A stretch of 8,117 bases of DNA from Ferroplasmaceae archaeon UBA567 (GTDB lineage: Archaea; Thermoplasmatota; Thermoplasmata; Thermoplasmatales; Thermoplasmataceae), in NCBI GenBank assembly GCA_002505185.1, contig DAUP01000122.1, forward strand, positions 1 through 8,117, written 5' to 3'. Made by a program: the position numbers and the translations under genes. The notes beneath the pieces were generated by a model. That model was not told the origin of the DNA. It searched no databases and worked only from the letters and a program-made list of their open reading frames with translations. Of the stretch, positions 1-6,207 are shown piece by piece (positions within the stretch are counted from its first letter, which is position 1; each line of letters opens with the position of its first letter).

Positions 1-629
1 GATGTAATGTAACGTATTATAAGTGTTAAAAGCCCTGGTATTATGGTTGTATAAAATAAAACCCTCCAACCGATTACTGCAAATTCAGCCCTGCCATAAT
101 ATGAAGAAAGTGCCGCAAAAACGAATGAAACTATAAAAAATCCAGTGCCAAAACCACTCTGCACAAATGCCCCAACTGGTGCCCTTTTTTTTGCAGGGAC
201 ATCCTCCATTGATAATGTTGTTCCCCCACCATACTCTGCCCCGGCAAAAGTTCCTTCTATGAATAAAATTACATATAAAAGTATGGGTGCAACAATGCCA
301 ATAGATTTATAAGATGGTAAAAGTCCTTTTGAGGCTGCAAATACTGAAAATCCGATTATAGTAATTACTAGCATGTTTTTCCTGCCTATTTTATCACCAA
401 GGAAATTGCCAAGAGCTACTGATCCAACAGGCCTGGCTATTTCTTCAACCGCCAGTCCACCGAAGGTTGCAATTAGACCATAAATGCCAATGGTGCTCGG
501 AAAGAAAATCGTTGAAATTGTTACCGCAACCAGAGCATATGCTATAGTTGTATAGCCATCCATTAACCATCCAGAATAAGCTGAAATAACCTGAAGCCAT
601 GTTTGTTTTGTGAGGCCATAAACTGTCAT
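1..629 (-). CDS. MFS transporter, metabolite:H+ symporter type, N-terminal part (runs off left edge)
   Basis: This is the N-terminal 209 complete codons of an inner-membrane secondary transporter of the major facilitator superfamily. No stop occurs before the left edge; the family is usually about 430 residues, so roughly half is visible. The protein is very hydrophobic. Residues 18-27 (SGWLMDGYTT) resemble the TM1 start with the Gly-Trp/Asp-Gly-Tyr pattern of proton-coupled metabolite symporters. Residues 66-85 carry the TM2-TM3 loop signature (RPVG, then GDKIGRK at 78-84), which is MFS motif A. An AEYGGG segment at 131-136 fits the TM4 region of these symporters. GWR at 187-189 precedes another membrane helix. 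I chose the ATG at 629 because a TATA box lies about 24 bases upstream, suggesting a leaderless mRNA. The gene is divergent from a dehydrogenase/amidohydrolase operon, so it may import that operon's substrate (inference). Substrates in this family are typically small carboxylates, sugar acids or amino-acid derivatives; which one is unknown. Confidence 0.88.
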   Translation of the reverse strand, partial: MTVYGLTKQTWLQVISAYSGWLMDGYTTIAYALVAVTISTIFFPSTIGIYGLIATFGGLAVEEIARPVGSVALGNFLGDKIGRKNMLVITIIGFSVFAASKGLLPSYKSIGIVAPILLYVILFIEGTFAGAEYGGGTTLSMEDVPAKKRAPVGAFVQSGFGTGFFIVSFVFAALSSYYGRAEFAVIGWRVLFYTTIIPGLLTLIIRYIT

Positions 630-647
630 CCAGGATTTACGTTTTGG

Positions 648-660
648 TTATATATAAATT
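648..660 (-). promoter_or_regulatory. TATA-box promoter of the MFS transporter gene
   Basis: On the minus strand this reads AATTTATATATAA, a good archaeal TATA element. Its centre is about 24-25 bases upstream of the transporter ATG at 629, so transcription would start at or next to the start codon (leaderless mRNA). A second TATA-like run at 664-676 could be an alternative. Confidence 0.5.
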
Positions 661-675
661 TTTTTTATATATAAT

Positions 676-711
676 AAATTATATTATAATTTATATTATA
701 ATTTATATTTA
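676..711. repeat. Three tandem copies of a 12-bp AT-only unit in the divergent promoter region
   Basis: Copies at 676-687, 688-699 and 700-711 follow the unit AATTTATATTAT. The first copy differs by one base and the last ends TTTA instead of TTAT. The array lies between the two divergent TATA boxes. It could be a regulator-binding array, a bendable or meltable spacer, or just low-complexity sequence; the sequence alone does not decide. Confidence 0.5.
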
Positions 712-730
712 ATGTAGGTCAGTTAAAATA

Positions 731-746
731 AAAACCTATATATAAG
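731..746 (+). promoter_or_regulatory. TATA-box promoter of the dehydrogenase/amidohydrolase operon
   Basis: An A-rich stretch at 727-734, possibly the BRE element, is followed by TATATATAA at 737-745. From its centre near 741, the usual archaeal distance of about 26 bases puts the transcription start near 767, exactly on the GTG used as start codon here. This favours a leaderless mRNA. Confidence 0.55.
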
Positions 747-766
747 AATTAGGATTATTTTTTCTG

Positions 767-1576
767 GTGTATTATAAAATGGCAATTGAAAATGAAGTAT
801 TTACTGTAAATGGCAGAACTGCACTTGTAATTGGTGCTGCTAATGGTATTGGCCTTGGAATTTCAGATCTTTATTCTCGAATGGGTGGAAATGTTATGAT
901 GTCTGATTACGATTCAAAAAGATTATCTGAGACGAGTAAAATTTTAAAAGATAAATATGAAAACGTTGAATCAATGCAGGTTGACATTAGAAAAACTGAT
1001 AGCGTAGCAGAGCTTGTGAGAAAAACAGAGGATAGTTTTGGAAAAATACATGCTGCATTTATCACACCCAGTATAAATATCAGAAAGAAGTTTTTAGATT
1101 ACACTGATGATGAATTCCAGAGGGTAATGGACCTCAATTTAAAGGGGAATTTTATCGCCATGCGTGAAGTTGCCAAATCTATGGTGAATAAAAAAGTTAA
1201 CGGAAGCATAGTAGTTTTATCCTCCATTAGAAGTATGATGGTTGAAGAGGGGCAATCAGCATATGCAGCGACCAAAGCAGGCATAGTACAGCTTGTCAGA
1301 GGTCTGGCATGTGAGCTTGGGAAGTTCAATATACGTGTAAATGCCATAGCGCCTGGTGTTGTTGATACACCGCTGACACAGCAGATAAAAAATGATCCGG
1401 AATGGTATAAAGCATATAGTGAGAGAAGCGCGTTAAACAGATGGGCATCTGTTGATGAGATAGCTGGACCTGCTGTCTTCCTTACCACGCCTGCAGCATC
1501 ATTTATAGACGGGACGGTAATTTTTGTTGACGGTGGCTGGACAGCCATTGATGGTAGATTTGAACCAAAATTATAG
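767..1576 (+). CDS. Short-chain dehydrogenase/reductase (SDR), NAD(P)-dependent
   Basis: This is a classical soluble SDR oxidoreductase of 269 residues, interconverting an alcohol and a ketone with a nicotinamide cofactor. Visible parts in order are the Rossmann glycine motif G23-A-A-N-G27-I-G29; Asp47 at the end of the second strand, which usually means a preference for NAD over NADP; active-site Asn124 (MDLNLKG); catalytic Ser153, Tyr166 and Lys170 (YAATK); the VNAIAPGVVDT segment at 191-201; and FIDGT...DGGW near the C-terminus. The usual NNAG motif after strand 4 is replaced by TPSI (100-103), which is atypical. I chose GTG at 767 because it sits at the start expected from the TATA box; ATG at 779 (residue 5) is the alternative, with no Shine-Dalgarno sequence upstream of it. 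The M20 hydrolase follows after 9 bases in the same operon. The substrate cannot be named; labels such as 3-oxoacyl-ACP reductase or glucose dehydrogenase would only reflect generic similarity. Confidence 0.93.
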   Translation: MYYKMAIENEVFTVNGRTALVIGAANGIGLGISDLYSRMGGNVMMSDYDSKRLSETSKILKDKYENVESMQVDIRKTDSVAELVRKTEDSFGKIHAAFITPSINIRKKFLDYTDDEFQRVMDLNLKGNFIAMREVAKSMVNKKVNGSIVVLSSIRSMMVEEGQSAYAATKAGIVQLVRGLACELGKFNIRVNAIAPGVVDTPLTQQIKNDPEWYKAYSERSALNRWASVDEIAGPAVFLTTPAASFIDGTVIFVDGGWTAIDGRFEPKL

Positions 1577-1585
1577 GGCGATAAT

Positions 1586-2851
1586 GTGGATCCAATAATT
1601 GAAAATTTAAATAAAAATATTGATGTAATGATTGAGGACGCCACAGAATTCCTTGTAAAAATGATTAAGATACCCACTGAAAATCCCCCTGGAACTAATT
1701 ATGAACAGTTTGCCGATCTTTGCAGGGCAAAACTCATGGATGAGGGCTACAGAACAGAGATTATTGAGGTACCCACGGATAGATTGCAGGAATTATGTGA
1801 GTTTGGAAATGGTCCACGGCCATCAGTGATAGGCACAAAGGGCAGTGGAAACATAAAAATTGCATTGAATGGCCATTATGATGTGGTTCCAGCGGGAAGG
1901 GGTTGGAAAACAAACCCATTCATGTCTGTAAATGACGGTAAATTCATTTATGGTAGAGGATCAAGTGATATGAAAGGGGGCATTGCAATGCAGGTATATG
2001 GTATAAAACTACTTGAAAACACATTTCCGGATATATGGAAAAAATTAACCGTAACACAGACGGCCGTCCCTGATGAGGAAACAGTGGGAAATAAAAATGC
2101 TGGAATGTATTATCTTGTTGAATCGGGTAAGATCTCCAGAGAAAATACGGATTTCGTGATTTATACTGAACCGTTGGGAGTTAACAATATATGCTATGGC
2201 CACCGCGGTGCTATATTTATAACTGTAAAGGTTATAGGCAAAAAGAGCCACGGTTCAATGGCATATCTCGGAAAGGATGCGATAGCAGGTACTATAGAGC
2301 TTATAAGCATTATAAATAAATATGGAAAGAAAATTGAGAAATCAAGGATTTCAAAATACAATGTAATTCCACCCGGTTCAAAAAAGCCTGGTCTGGCAAT
2401 AGGTTATTTAAAATGTGGTACATGGGCTAACACCATAGCGGATGAATGCGAATTTTCTATTTATCGAAGATTGATACCGGAAGAAAAATTAAGTGAGGAA
2501 AAAGACAAACTATACGATTTAATTATGGACTATGCACAAAGTTCTGGGTATGAAGTCAGGATCAATGAACATTATATAACTGATAGCATAATAGAGAATA
2601 CAGAAAATCAATTTTACCGTCTTTTCAGGACAGGCCTTGGGGAAGCCCTTGGAAGTGAACCGGAATTAGTTCTCTCTCCAGGAACATTTGATATGAGATT
2701 CACACATCAGGCAGGAATTCCGTCGCTTAATTACGGCCCTGGAATCCTTGAGGAATCTCACATGAATGATGAAAAAATATTGATTAATGATCTTAAGAAA
2801 TCCATCGTTGGCTTTGCTGCAGGTCTTTATGAAATAGCCAGAGGTCTGTGA
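1586..2851 (+). CDS. M20-family metallohydrolase (ArgE/DapE/carboxypeptidase G2 type)
   Basis: A 421-residue, presumably cytoplasmic, dinuclear zinc amidohydrolase that cleaves an N-acyl or peptide-like amide bond. All expected catalytic and metal positions are visible: His97 and Asp99 in NGHYDVVP, bridging Asp128 in GRGSSDMKGG, general base Glu164 with Glu165 (PDEE), Glu195 (YTEP), and His392 (EESHMND) near the end. The lid/dimerisation domain runs from about 205 to 320 and has the family's K-SHGSMA element at 220-225. GTFDMRFTHQAGIPS at 366-380 is typical of ArgE/DapE proteins. The length is normal. The start is GTG at 1586, nine bases after the dehydrogenase stop; GGGCGAT upstream is only a weak ribosome-binding site, and the next in-frame ATG is codon 15. 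The coupling to an SDR and a divergent symporter suggests catabolism of an N-acylated compound rather than lysine or arginine synthesis, but this is inference. Confidence 0.93.
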   Translation: MDPIIENLNKNIDVMIEDATEFLVKMIKIPTENPPGTNYEQFADLCRAKLMDEGYRTEIIEVPTDRLQELCEFGNGPRPSVIGTKGSGNIKIALNGHYDVVPAGRGWKTNPFMSVNDGKFIYGRGSSDMKGGIAMQVYGIKLLENTFPDIWKKLTVTQTAVPDEETVGNKNAGMYYLVESGKISRENTDFVIYTEPLGVNNICYGHRGAIFITVKVIGKKSHGSMAYLGKDAIAGTIELISIINKYGKKIEKSRISKYNVIPPGSKKPGLAIGYLKCGTWANTIADECEFSIYRRLIPEEKLSEEKDKLYDLIMDYAQSSGYEVRINEHYITDSIIENTENQFYRLFRTGLGEALGSEPELVLSPGTFDMRFTHQAGIPSLNYGPGILEESHMNDEKILINDLKKSIVGFAAGLYEIARGL

Positions 2852-2938
2852 GATTGGGGTTTCTCTTAACCATGTTAACATCTATCTTTAGAAATTATCA
2901 TAGGTCTGATGCTTAAACTTCGTAGGTATAACCCTATA

Positions 2939-2971
2939 CTCCGTTCTCAAATGCTTCGGGAGATGATTTTT
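2939..2971 (+). terminator. Weak hairpin plus T-tract between convergent genes
   Basis: CTCCG (2939-2943) can pair with CGGGAG (2957-2962), leaving one bulged G and a 13-base loop. Five T follow at 2967-2971. It lies about 90 bases downstream of the M20 stop and just before the convergent sufU stop. The stem is short, so this is a tentative terminator for the rightward operon. The rest of the 123-base gap between the convergent genes contains nothing I can identify. Confidence 0.25.
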
Positions 2972-2974
2972 GTT

Positions 2975-3403
2975 CTACTGTTCAGGCGTTGAATCGGCAA
3001 TAGCTTTTTCCAAGACATTATGTGCTAATGTGGCACATTTCACTCTACTAGGAAATTGTGATGCACCATGCAGTGCCTCTAAATCACCTAAAGGAACGTC
3101 TGAGGTTCCACCTGCCAGGAAGGCCTTGAAATTTGATACCAGTGACAGTGCCTCATCAACAGTTTTTCCCTTAACTGCTTCAGTGAGCATGGATGCCGAT
3201 GCCATACTGATAGAACATCCCTGCCCGCTAAAGCAAATCTCTTCAATTCGCCCATCCTTTATGATCAAGTCCAATTTAATTTGGTCACCGCAGGTTGGAT
3301 TTAATAGGCCGGCACTTTTCGTAGGATGTTCCAAATGTCCGTAATTTCTTGGCGACTGATTATGTTCTAGGATCTCCTCACGGTAAATATCATCAAGATT
3401 CAT
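2975..3403 (-). CDS. sufU: SufU, zinc-dependent sulfur-transfer partner of SufS
   Basis: A 142-residue IscU-fold protein of the SufU type. In the well-studied Bacillus system SufU accepts persulfide sulfur from the SufS cysteine and passes it on for Fe-S cluster assembly. The Zn/active-site ligands are present: Cys38 and Asp40 in NPTCGD, Cys63 in SGQGCSIS and Cys123 in RVKCATL. The roughly 20-residue insertion between the second and third cysteine regions (about 95-117, AFLAGGTSD to HGASQFP) separates SufU from IscU. The ATG overlaps the sufS stop by 4 bases (ATGA), and a very strong Shine-Dalgarno AGGAGGT lies 10 bases upstream inside the end of sufS, so translation is probably coupled. The strong ribosome-binding site and the composition of the pair are bacterial in style. 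The gene is complete and normal in length, with no frameshift. Confidence 0.95.
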   Translation of the reverse strand: MNLDDIYREEILEHNQSPRNYGHLEHPTKSAGLLNPTCGDQIKLDLIIKDGRIEEICFSGQGCSISMASASMLTEAVKGKTVDEALSLVSNFKAFLAGGTSDVPLGDLEALHGASQFPSRVKCATLAHNVLEKAIADSTPEQ

Positions 3404-4623
3404 AATTTAAAGTACCTCCTTGCTGTCTTTATGGCATCCACAAGAGCATCAATGTCTTGACCACTGTTATATAGATAGAAGCTGGCACGGGCTGTAGATC
3501 CAACATCCAGCCAGCGCATCAAAGGCTGGGCACAATGATGCCCGGCGCGGATAGCTATCCCCTGTGCATCAAGAACCTGAGAGACATCATGGGAGTGTAT
3601 TCCTGAAATGTTAAAGGCTACAACGCTGGTTCGTGGATAAGGCGGACCATATACTATGACTCCAGGTATCTCTTCTAACCTCTGATAGGTTTCTTGCGCA
3701 AGTTCCCGGCTGTGCTCCTCAATCCGGGACATGCCAATACCATTTAAGTAATCCACGGCGCTGCCAAGGCCAATAGCCCCAGCAATATGCGGTGTACCTC
3801 CCTCAAACTTTGCAGGGAGTTCGGCCCAGGTTGCATTCTCCCTGTCAACATATGCGATCATTTCCCCACCGAATATGACTGGATCGGAAGCCTCCAGTAA
3901 AGCTTCTTTGCCCCATAAAATACCTATTCCAGTAGGCCCCAGCATCTTATGGCCGGAAAAAGCAAGAAAATCTATTCCCAGGTTCTGAACATCTGTGGGC
4001 TGGTGCGGGACTGATTGAGCCCCGTCAACGACCATAATAGCTCCAACCTCGTGCGCCAGTTTGGCTACCTCAGCTATGGGATTTATAGTGCCCAATACAT
4101 TTGACACCGCTGAAAGGGTCACAATTCTGGTTCTGTTGCTAATTTGTTTTTTTACGGATTCGATAGTAATTGTTCCATCTTTATTGAGATCAATGTATCG
4201 TAAATGCGCTCCCTTTCTCTTGGCTAACTGCTGCCATGGGATAATGTTGGAATGGTGCTCCATGGGGGAAAGGACAATTTCATCTCCTTCTTTCAAAAAT
4301 TTATCTCCCCACGCCCGAGCAATAGTATTGAGACTTTCGGTAGTTCCCCTGGTAAAAATTACTTCGCGGTAAGAATTGGCATGTATAAAACGTGCAATCT
4401 TTTCTCTGGCCTCTTGCATCGCTACCGTTGCTTCTTCTGCCAGAGTATGTACACTCCGCAAAACATTGGCATTGGTGTTTTCATAGTATTTGGTGATACA
4501 ATCAATGACAGACTGTGGTTTTTGGGATGTTGCAGCTGAATCCAGATATACTAATCGATGTCCATTAATTTGCCGCTTGAGTATGGGAAAATCCTCTGTG
4601 ATATCAACCAATGCTGTAATCAT
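3400..4623 (-). CDS. sufS: SufS, group II cysteine desulfurase
   Basis: A 407-residue PLP enzyme that removes sulfur from L-cysteine, leaving alanine and an enzyme persulfide, which is handed to SufU for Fe-S cluster assembly. The start VDITEDFPIL then LVYLDSAATSQKP (about 6-36) is typical. His123 (MEHHSN) stacks on the cofactor, Asp200 (VVDGAQS) binds the pyridine nitrogen, Lys226 in SGHKMLGPTG forms the PLP Schiff base, and Cys364 in RAGHHCAQP carries the persulfide; these positions equal those of the E. coli SufS active site. The C-terminus (PLMRWLDVGSTARASFYLYN) is of the Firmicute type. Thirteen of 22 arginine codons are CGN, unlike the neighbouring genes, and sampled stretches exceed 50% G+C, which points to horizontal acquisition. 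sufU follows with a 4-base overlap. No sufB, sufC or sufD is in the window, so scaffold proteins must be encoded elsewhere. Confidence 0.96.
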   Translation of the reverse strand: MITALVDITEDFPILKRQINGHRLVYLDSAATSQKPQSVIDCITKYYENTNANVLRSVHTLAEEATVAMQEAREKIARFIHANSYREVIFTRGTTESLNTIARAWGDKFLKEGDEIVLSPMEHHSNIIPWQQLAKRKGAHLRYIDLNKDGTITIESVKKQISNRTRIVTLSAVSNVLGTINPIAEVAKLAHEVGAIMVVDGAQSVPHQPTDVQNLGIDFLAFSGHKMLGPTGIGILWGKEALLEASDPVIFGGEMIAYVDRENATWAELPAKFEGGTPHIAGAIGLGSAVDYLNGIGMSRIEEHSRELAQETYQRLEEIPGVIVYGPPYPRTSVVAFNISGIHSHDVSQVLDAQGIAIRAGHHCAQPLMRWLDVGSTARASFYLYNSGQDIDALVDAIKTARRYFKL

Positions 4624-4757
4624 GCTTTTAACCCCATTTCGTTTTTAAGTAATATAACATTCATTTTCAGACCAACATTTAGCTTATTCCTAGTAAATAC
4701 CCTGTAGTTAATACTTTTTATAAACTCATTTATGTAATATTTTTGTGTTCTATTCAT
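4620..4757 (-). CDS. Possible 45-codon ORF ending on the sufS start codon; possible leader or gene remnant
   Basis: An open frame of 45 codons starts at ATG 4757 and ends with TGA overlapping the sufS ATG (ATGA). The frame stays open for 12 more codons upstream of the ATG. The product is basic and contains RVFTRNKLNVGLKMNVIL at about 19-36. That faintly recalls the C-terminal tails of some transposases, but I cannot name a family. It could be a decayed insertion-sequence end, a real small gene coupled to sufS, or chance: the region is AT-rich, and a probable sufS TATA box lies inside it, which argues against a functional gene. Low confidence. Confidence 0.2.
   Translation of the reverse strand: MNRTQKYYINEFIKSINYRVFTRNKLNVGLKMNVILLKNEMGLKA
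4648..4659 (-). promoter_or_regulatory. Candidate TATA box for sufS-sufU
   Basis: On the minus strand this reads GTTATATTACTT. It is centred about 30 bases upstream of the sufS ATG, giving an mRNA with a leader of only a few bases. A second candidate, GTTTATAAAAAG at 4714-4725, would give a leader of about 70 bases. The GGGG at 4632-4635 is a poor ribosome-binding site. The choice between the two boxes is uncertain. Confidence 0.3.
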
Positions 4758-4823
4758 AATTAAACTATAAAATATAGGTACTAAAGGGTTGTGTTAGATG
4801 CAATGTTGAGTATAGCTGGAATT

Positions 4824-5768
4824 CTATCCAATATGGTTATTTTCCTCTTCTGAATGGCTATTATAAGTCCTTCTCACTTTTCCAAGACCATTTCGAAGTA
4901 TCTCTTCAGCCATGGTATAGGGGTCTTTGTCAAGAATTCCATTATTATATTCTATACTGTCAATATATTTGGAATACTTATTGTATATAGTTTCCATTAC
5001 CACCATTTTCAGTTTTCTGTAATATTTCTCCCGGAAGTTTTTTTTGTCTAACTTTAATATGTGTGCAACAAACTCATCATAATTCTCGCCTGTTATGGAA
5101 TTCAGCCCTATAACCGGTGTGGACAGTTTATTGCTCATATTAAGTGATTCCCTTATATCCTTAATTGCCAAGTACGACCCCTCTCGGTCTGTTTTATTTA
5201 TTACAAAAATATCTCCTATTTCCATCATACCAGATTTAATTGCCTGTATTTCATCTCCGAGCCCGGGTGCAAGAATTACGCATGTTATATCTGCTATATT
5301 CATTATATCCACATCTGCCTGGCCTGACCCAACGGTTTCAAGTATGACAAAATCACTTCCAGATGCTTCCAGAATCTTTGTTATGTCCCATGTATATTCA
5401 GAAAGCCCGCCATTATACAGTCTGTTGGATACGCTTCTCATATATATTCCCCTTCTGGTGAGGGCAGCCTGCATCCTTATCCTGTTCCCAAGTATGGCCC
5501 CACCAGAGAACGGGCTGGCCGGGTCAATAGCAAGAACGGAAACCTTGCCGTGGTCTTCAAGCATTGGGGCAAGATTGCCTATTAAAGTACTTTTCCCCAC
5601 TCCCGGCGGTCCTGTTATACCGATGATCTTGGCATTTCCGTATCTGTATATCCTGCTGATTATCTCCTTTCTAGATTCATAACCGGAATTCTCTATCAGT
5701 GATATGGATCTGGCAATGCTCCTGTAATCTCCTTTCAGAATGCCATCTGTTAGCCTATCAATATTCAT
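4824..5768 (-). CDS. meaB: MeaB/ArgK-type G-protein chaperone of the B12-dependent mutase
   Basis: A 314-residue SIMIBI-class GTPase (G3E family, MeaB/MMAA). Such proteins gate delivery of adenosylcobalamin to acyl-CoA mutases and protect or rescue them when cob(II)alamin forms. The P-loop is G53-PPGVGKS60. DPASPFSGGAILGNRIRM at 82-99 is the typical switch region. The Walker B/G3 segment is E144-TVGSGQ150, and the base-specificity motif is N191-KTD194. The roughly 110 C-terminal residues after the G domain would form the helical dimerisation arm; the length is normal. The start ATG overlaps the end of the small-subunit gene by 11 bases, so it is the third gene of the mutase operon and probably translationally coupled. 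The old ArgK label (arginine transport kinase) is historical and does not fit this context. Identity is firm; whether its partner is a methylmalonyl- or isobutyryl-CoA mutase depends on the large subunit. Confidence 0.95.
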   Translation of the reverse strand: MNIDRLTDGILKGDYRSIARSISLIENSGYESRKEIISRIYRYGNAKIIGITGPPGVGKSTLIGNLAPMLEDHGKVSVLAIDPASPFSGGAILGNRIRMQAALTRRGIYMRSVSNRLYNGGLSEYTWDITKILEASGSDFVILETVGSGQADVDIMNIADITCVILAPGLGDEIQAIKSGMMEIGDIFVINKTDREGSYLAIKDIRESLNMSNKLSTPVIGLNSITGENYDEFVAHILKLDKKNFREKYYRKLKMVVMETIYNKYSKYIDSIEYNNGILDKDPYTMAEEILRNGLGKVRRTYNSHSEEENNHIG

Positions 5769-6207
5769 TTTCCCTCAATTTCCTGATTTCCATTGCCCGT
5801 TTTTTTACATGGTTGATTATTACACTGAGGGGTGTTCCAGGGCCGAAGTTGCCTGTTATTCCCATTTTTTCAAGTGCAGGTTTGTCTTCGTCAGGTATTA
5901 TTCCTCCACCTACTACAGCTATATCGTTTATTCCACGCTTTTTCAGGATTTCCATGACATTTCGGAATGCAGTCATATGCGCACCATTTAAAAGGCTCAG
6001 TGCAATTACATCCACATCCTCATTAACTGCTGTATCAACAACCTCTTCTGGGGTTGGCAGCAGCCCTGCGTATAAAACATCCATACCAGCATCCCTGAAT
6101 GCCTTGGCAAGAACAAATATGCCCCTGTCATGTCCGTCTATAGCAGGTTTGGCCAGTAGAATTTTTATCGGTGCCTCAGTATATTTTCGGTTCTTTCCAT
6201 TGTCCAA
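5758..6207 (-). CDS. mcmA2: B12-binding small subunit of the acyl-CoA mutase
   Basis: A 149-residue cobalamin-binding domain encoded as a separate subunit, as in archaeal methylmalonyl-CoA mutase and in IcmB. The DxHxxG motif is D24-G-H26-D-R-G29, where His26 replaces dimethylbenzimidazole as lower axial cobalt ligand (base-off/His-on). SLLNGAHM (71-78), VVGGGIIPDED (98-108) and FGPGTP (121-126) build the pocket for the nucleotide tail. The start is unusual. There is no in-frame ATG or GTG before the conserved core, but a TTG at 6207 is preceded by GGAGG (6219-6215) with a 7-base spacer, so TTG initiation is well supported. The gene overlaps the large-subunit gene by 32 bases and the chaperone gene by 11, which ties the stoichiometry of the three products together. 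The subunit assembles with the large subunit into the active mutase. Confidence 0.94.
   Translation of the reverse strand: MDNGKNRKYTEAPIKILLAKPAIDGHDRGIFVLAKAFRDAGMDVLYAGLLPTPEEVVDTAVNEDVDVIALSLLNGAHMTAFRNVMEILKKRGINDIAVVGGGIIPDEDKPALEKMGITGNFGPGTPLSVIINHVKKRAMEIRKLRENEY

Noticed and set aside
1099..1677. 192-codon minus-strand open frame opposite the SDR gene
   Set aside because: It is antisense to a well-supported SDR, shows no family motif, and extends into the M20 gene. It is a coding shadow.
2866..2878. Inverted repeat TTAAC-CAT-GTTAA downstream of the M20 gene
   Set aside because: The 5-bp arms in AT-rich DNA are easily expected by chance, and no T-tract follows.
2926..2939. Inverted repeat GTATA-ACCC-TATAC between convergent genes
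   Set aside because: A short AT-rich stem, neither adjacent to a T-tract nor placed as an operator. It was also considered as an edge of the suf cassette, but no matching copy or target duplication was found at the other side (4624-4823).
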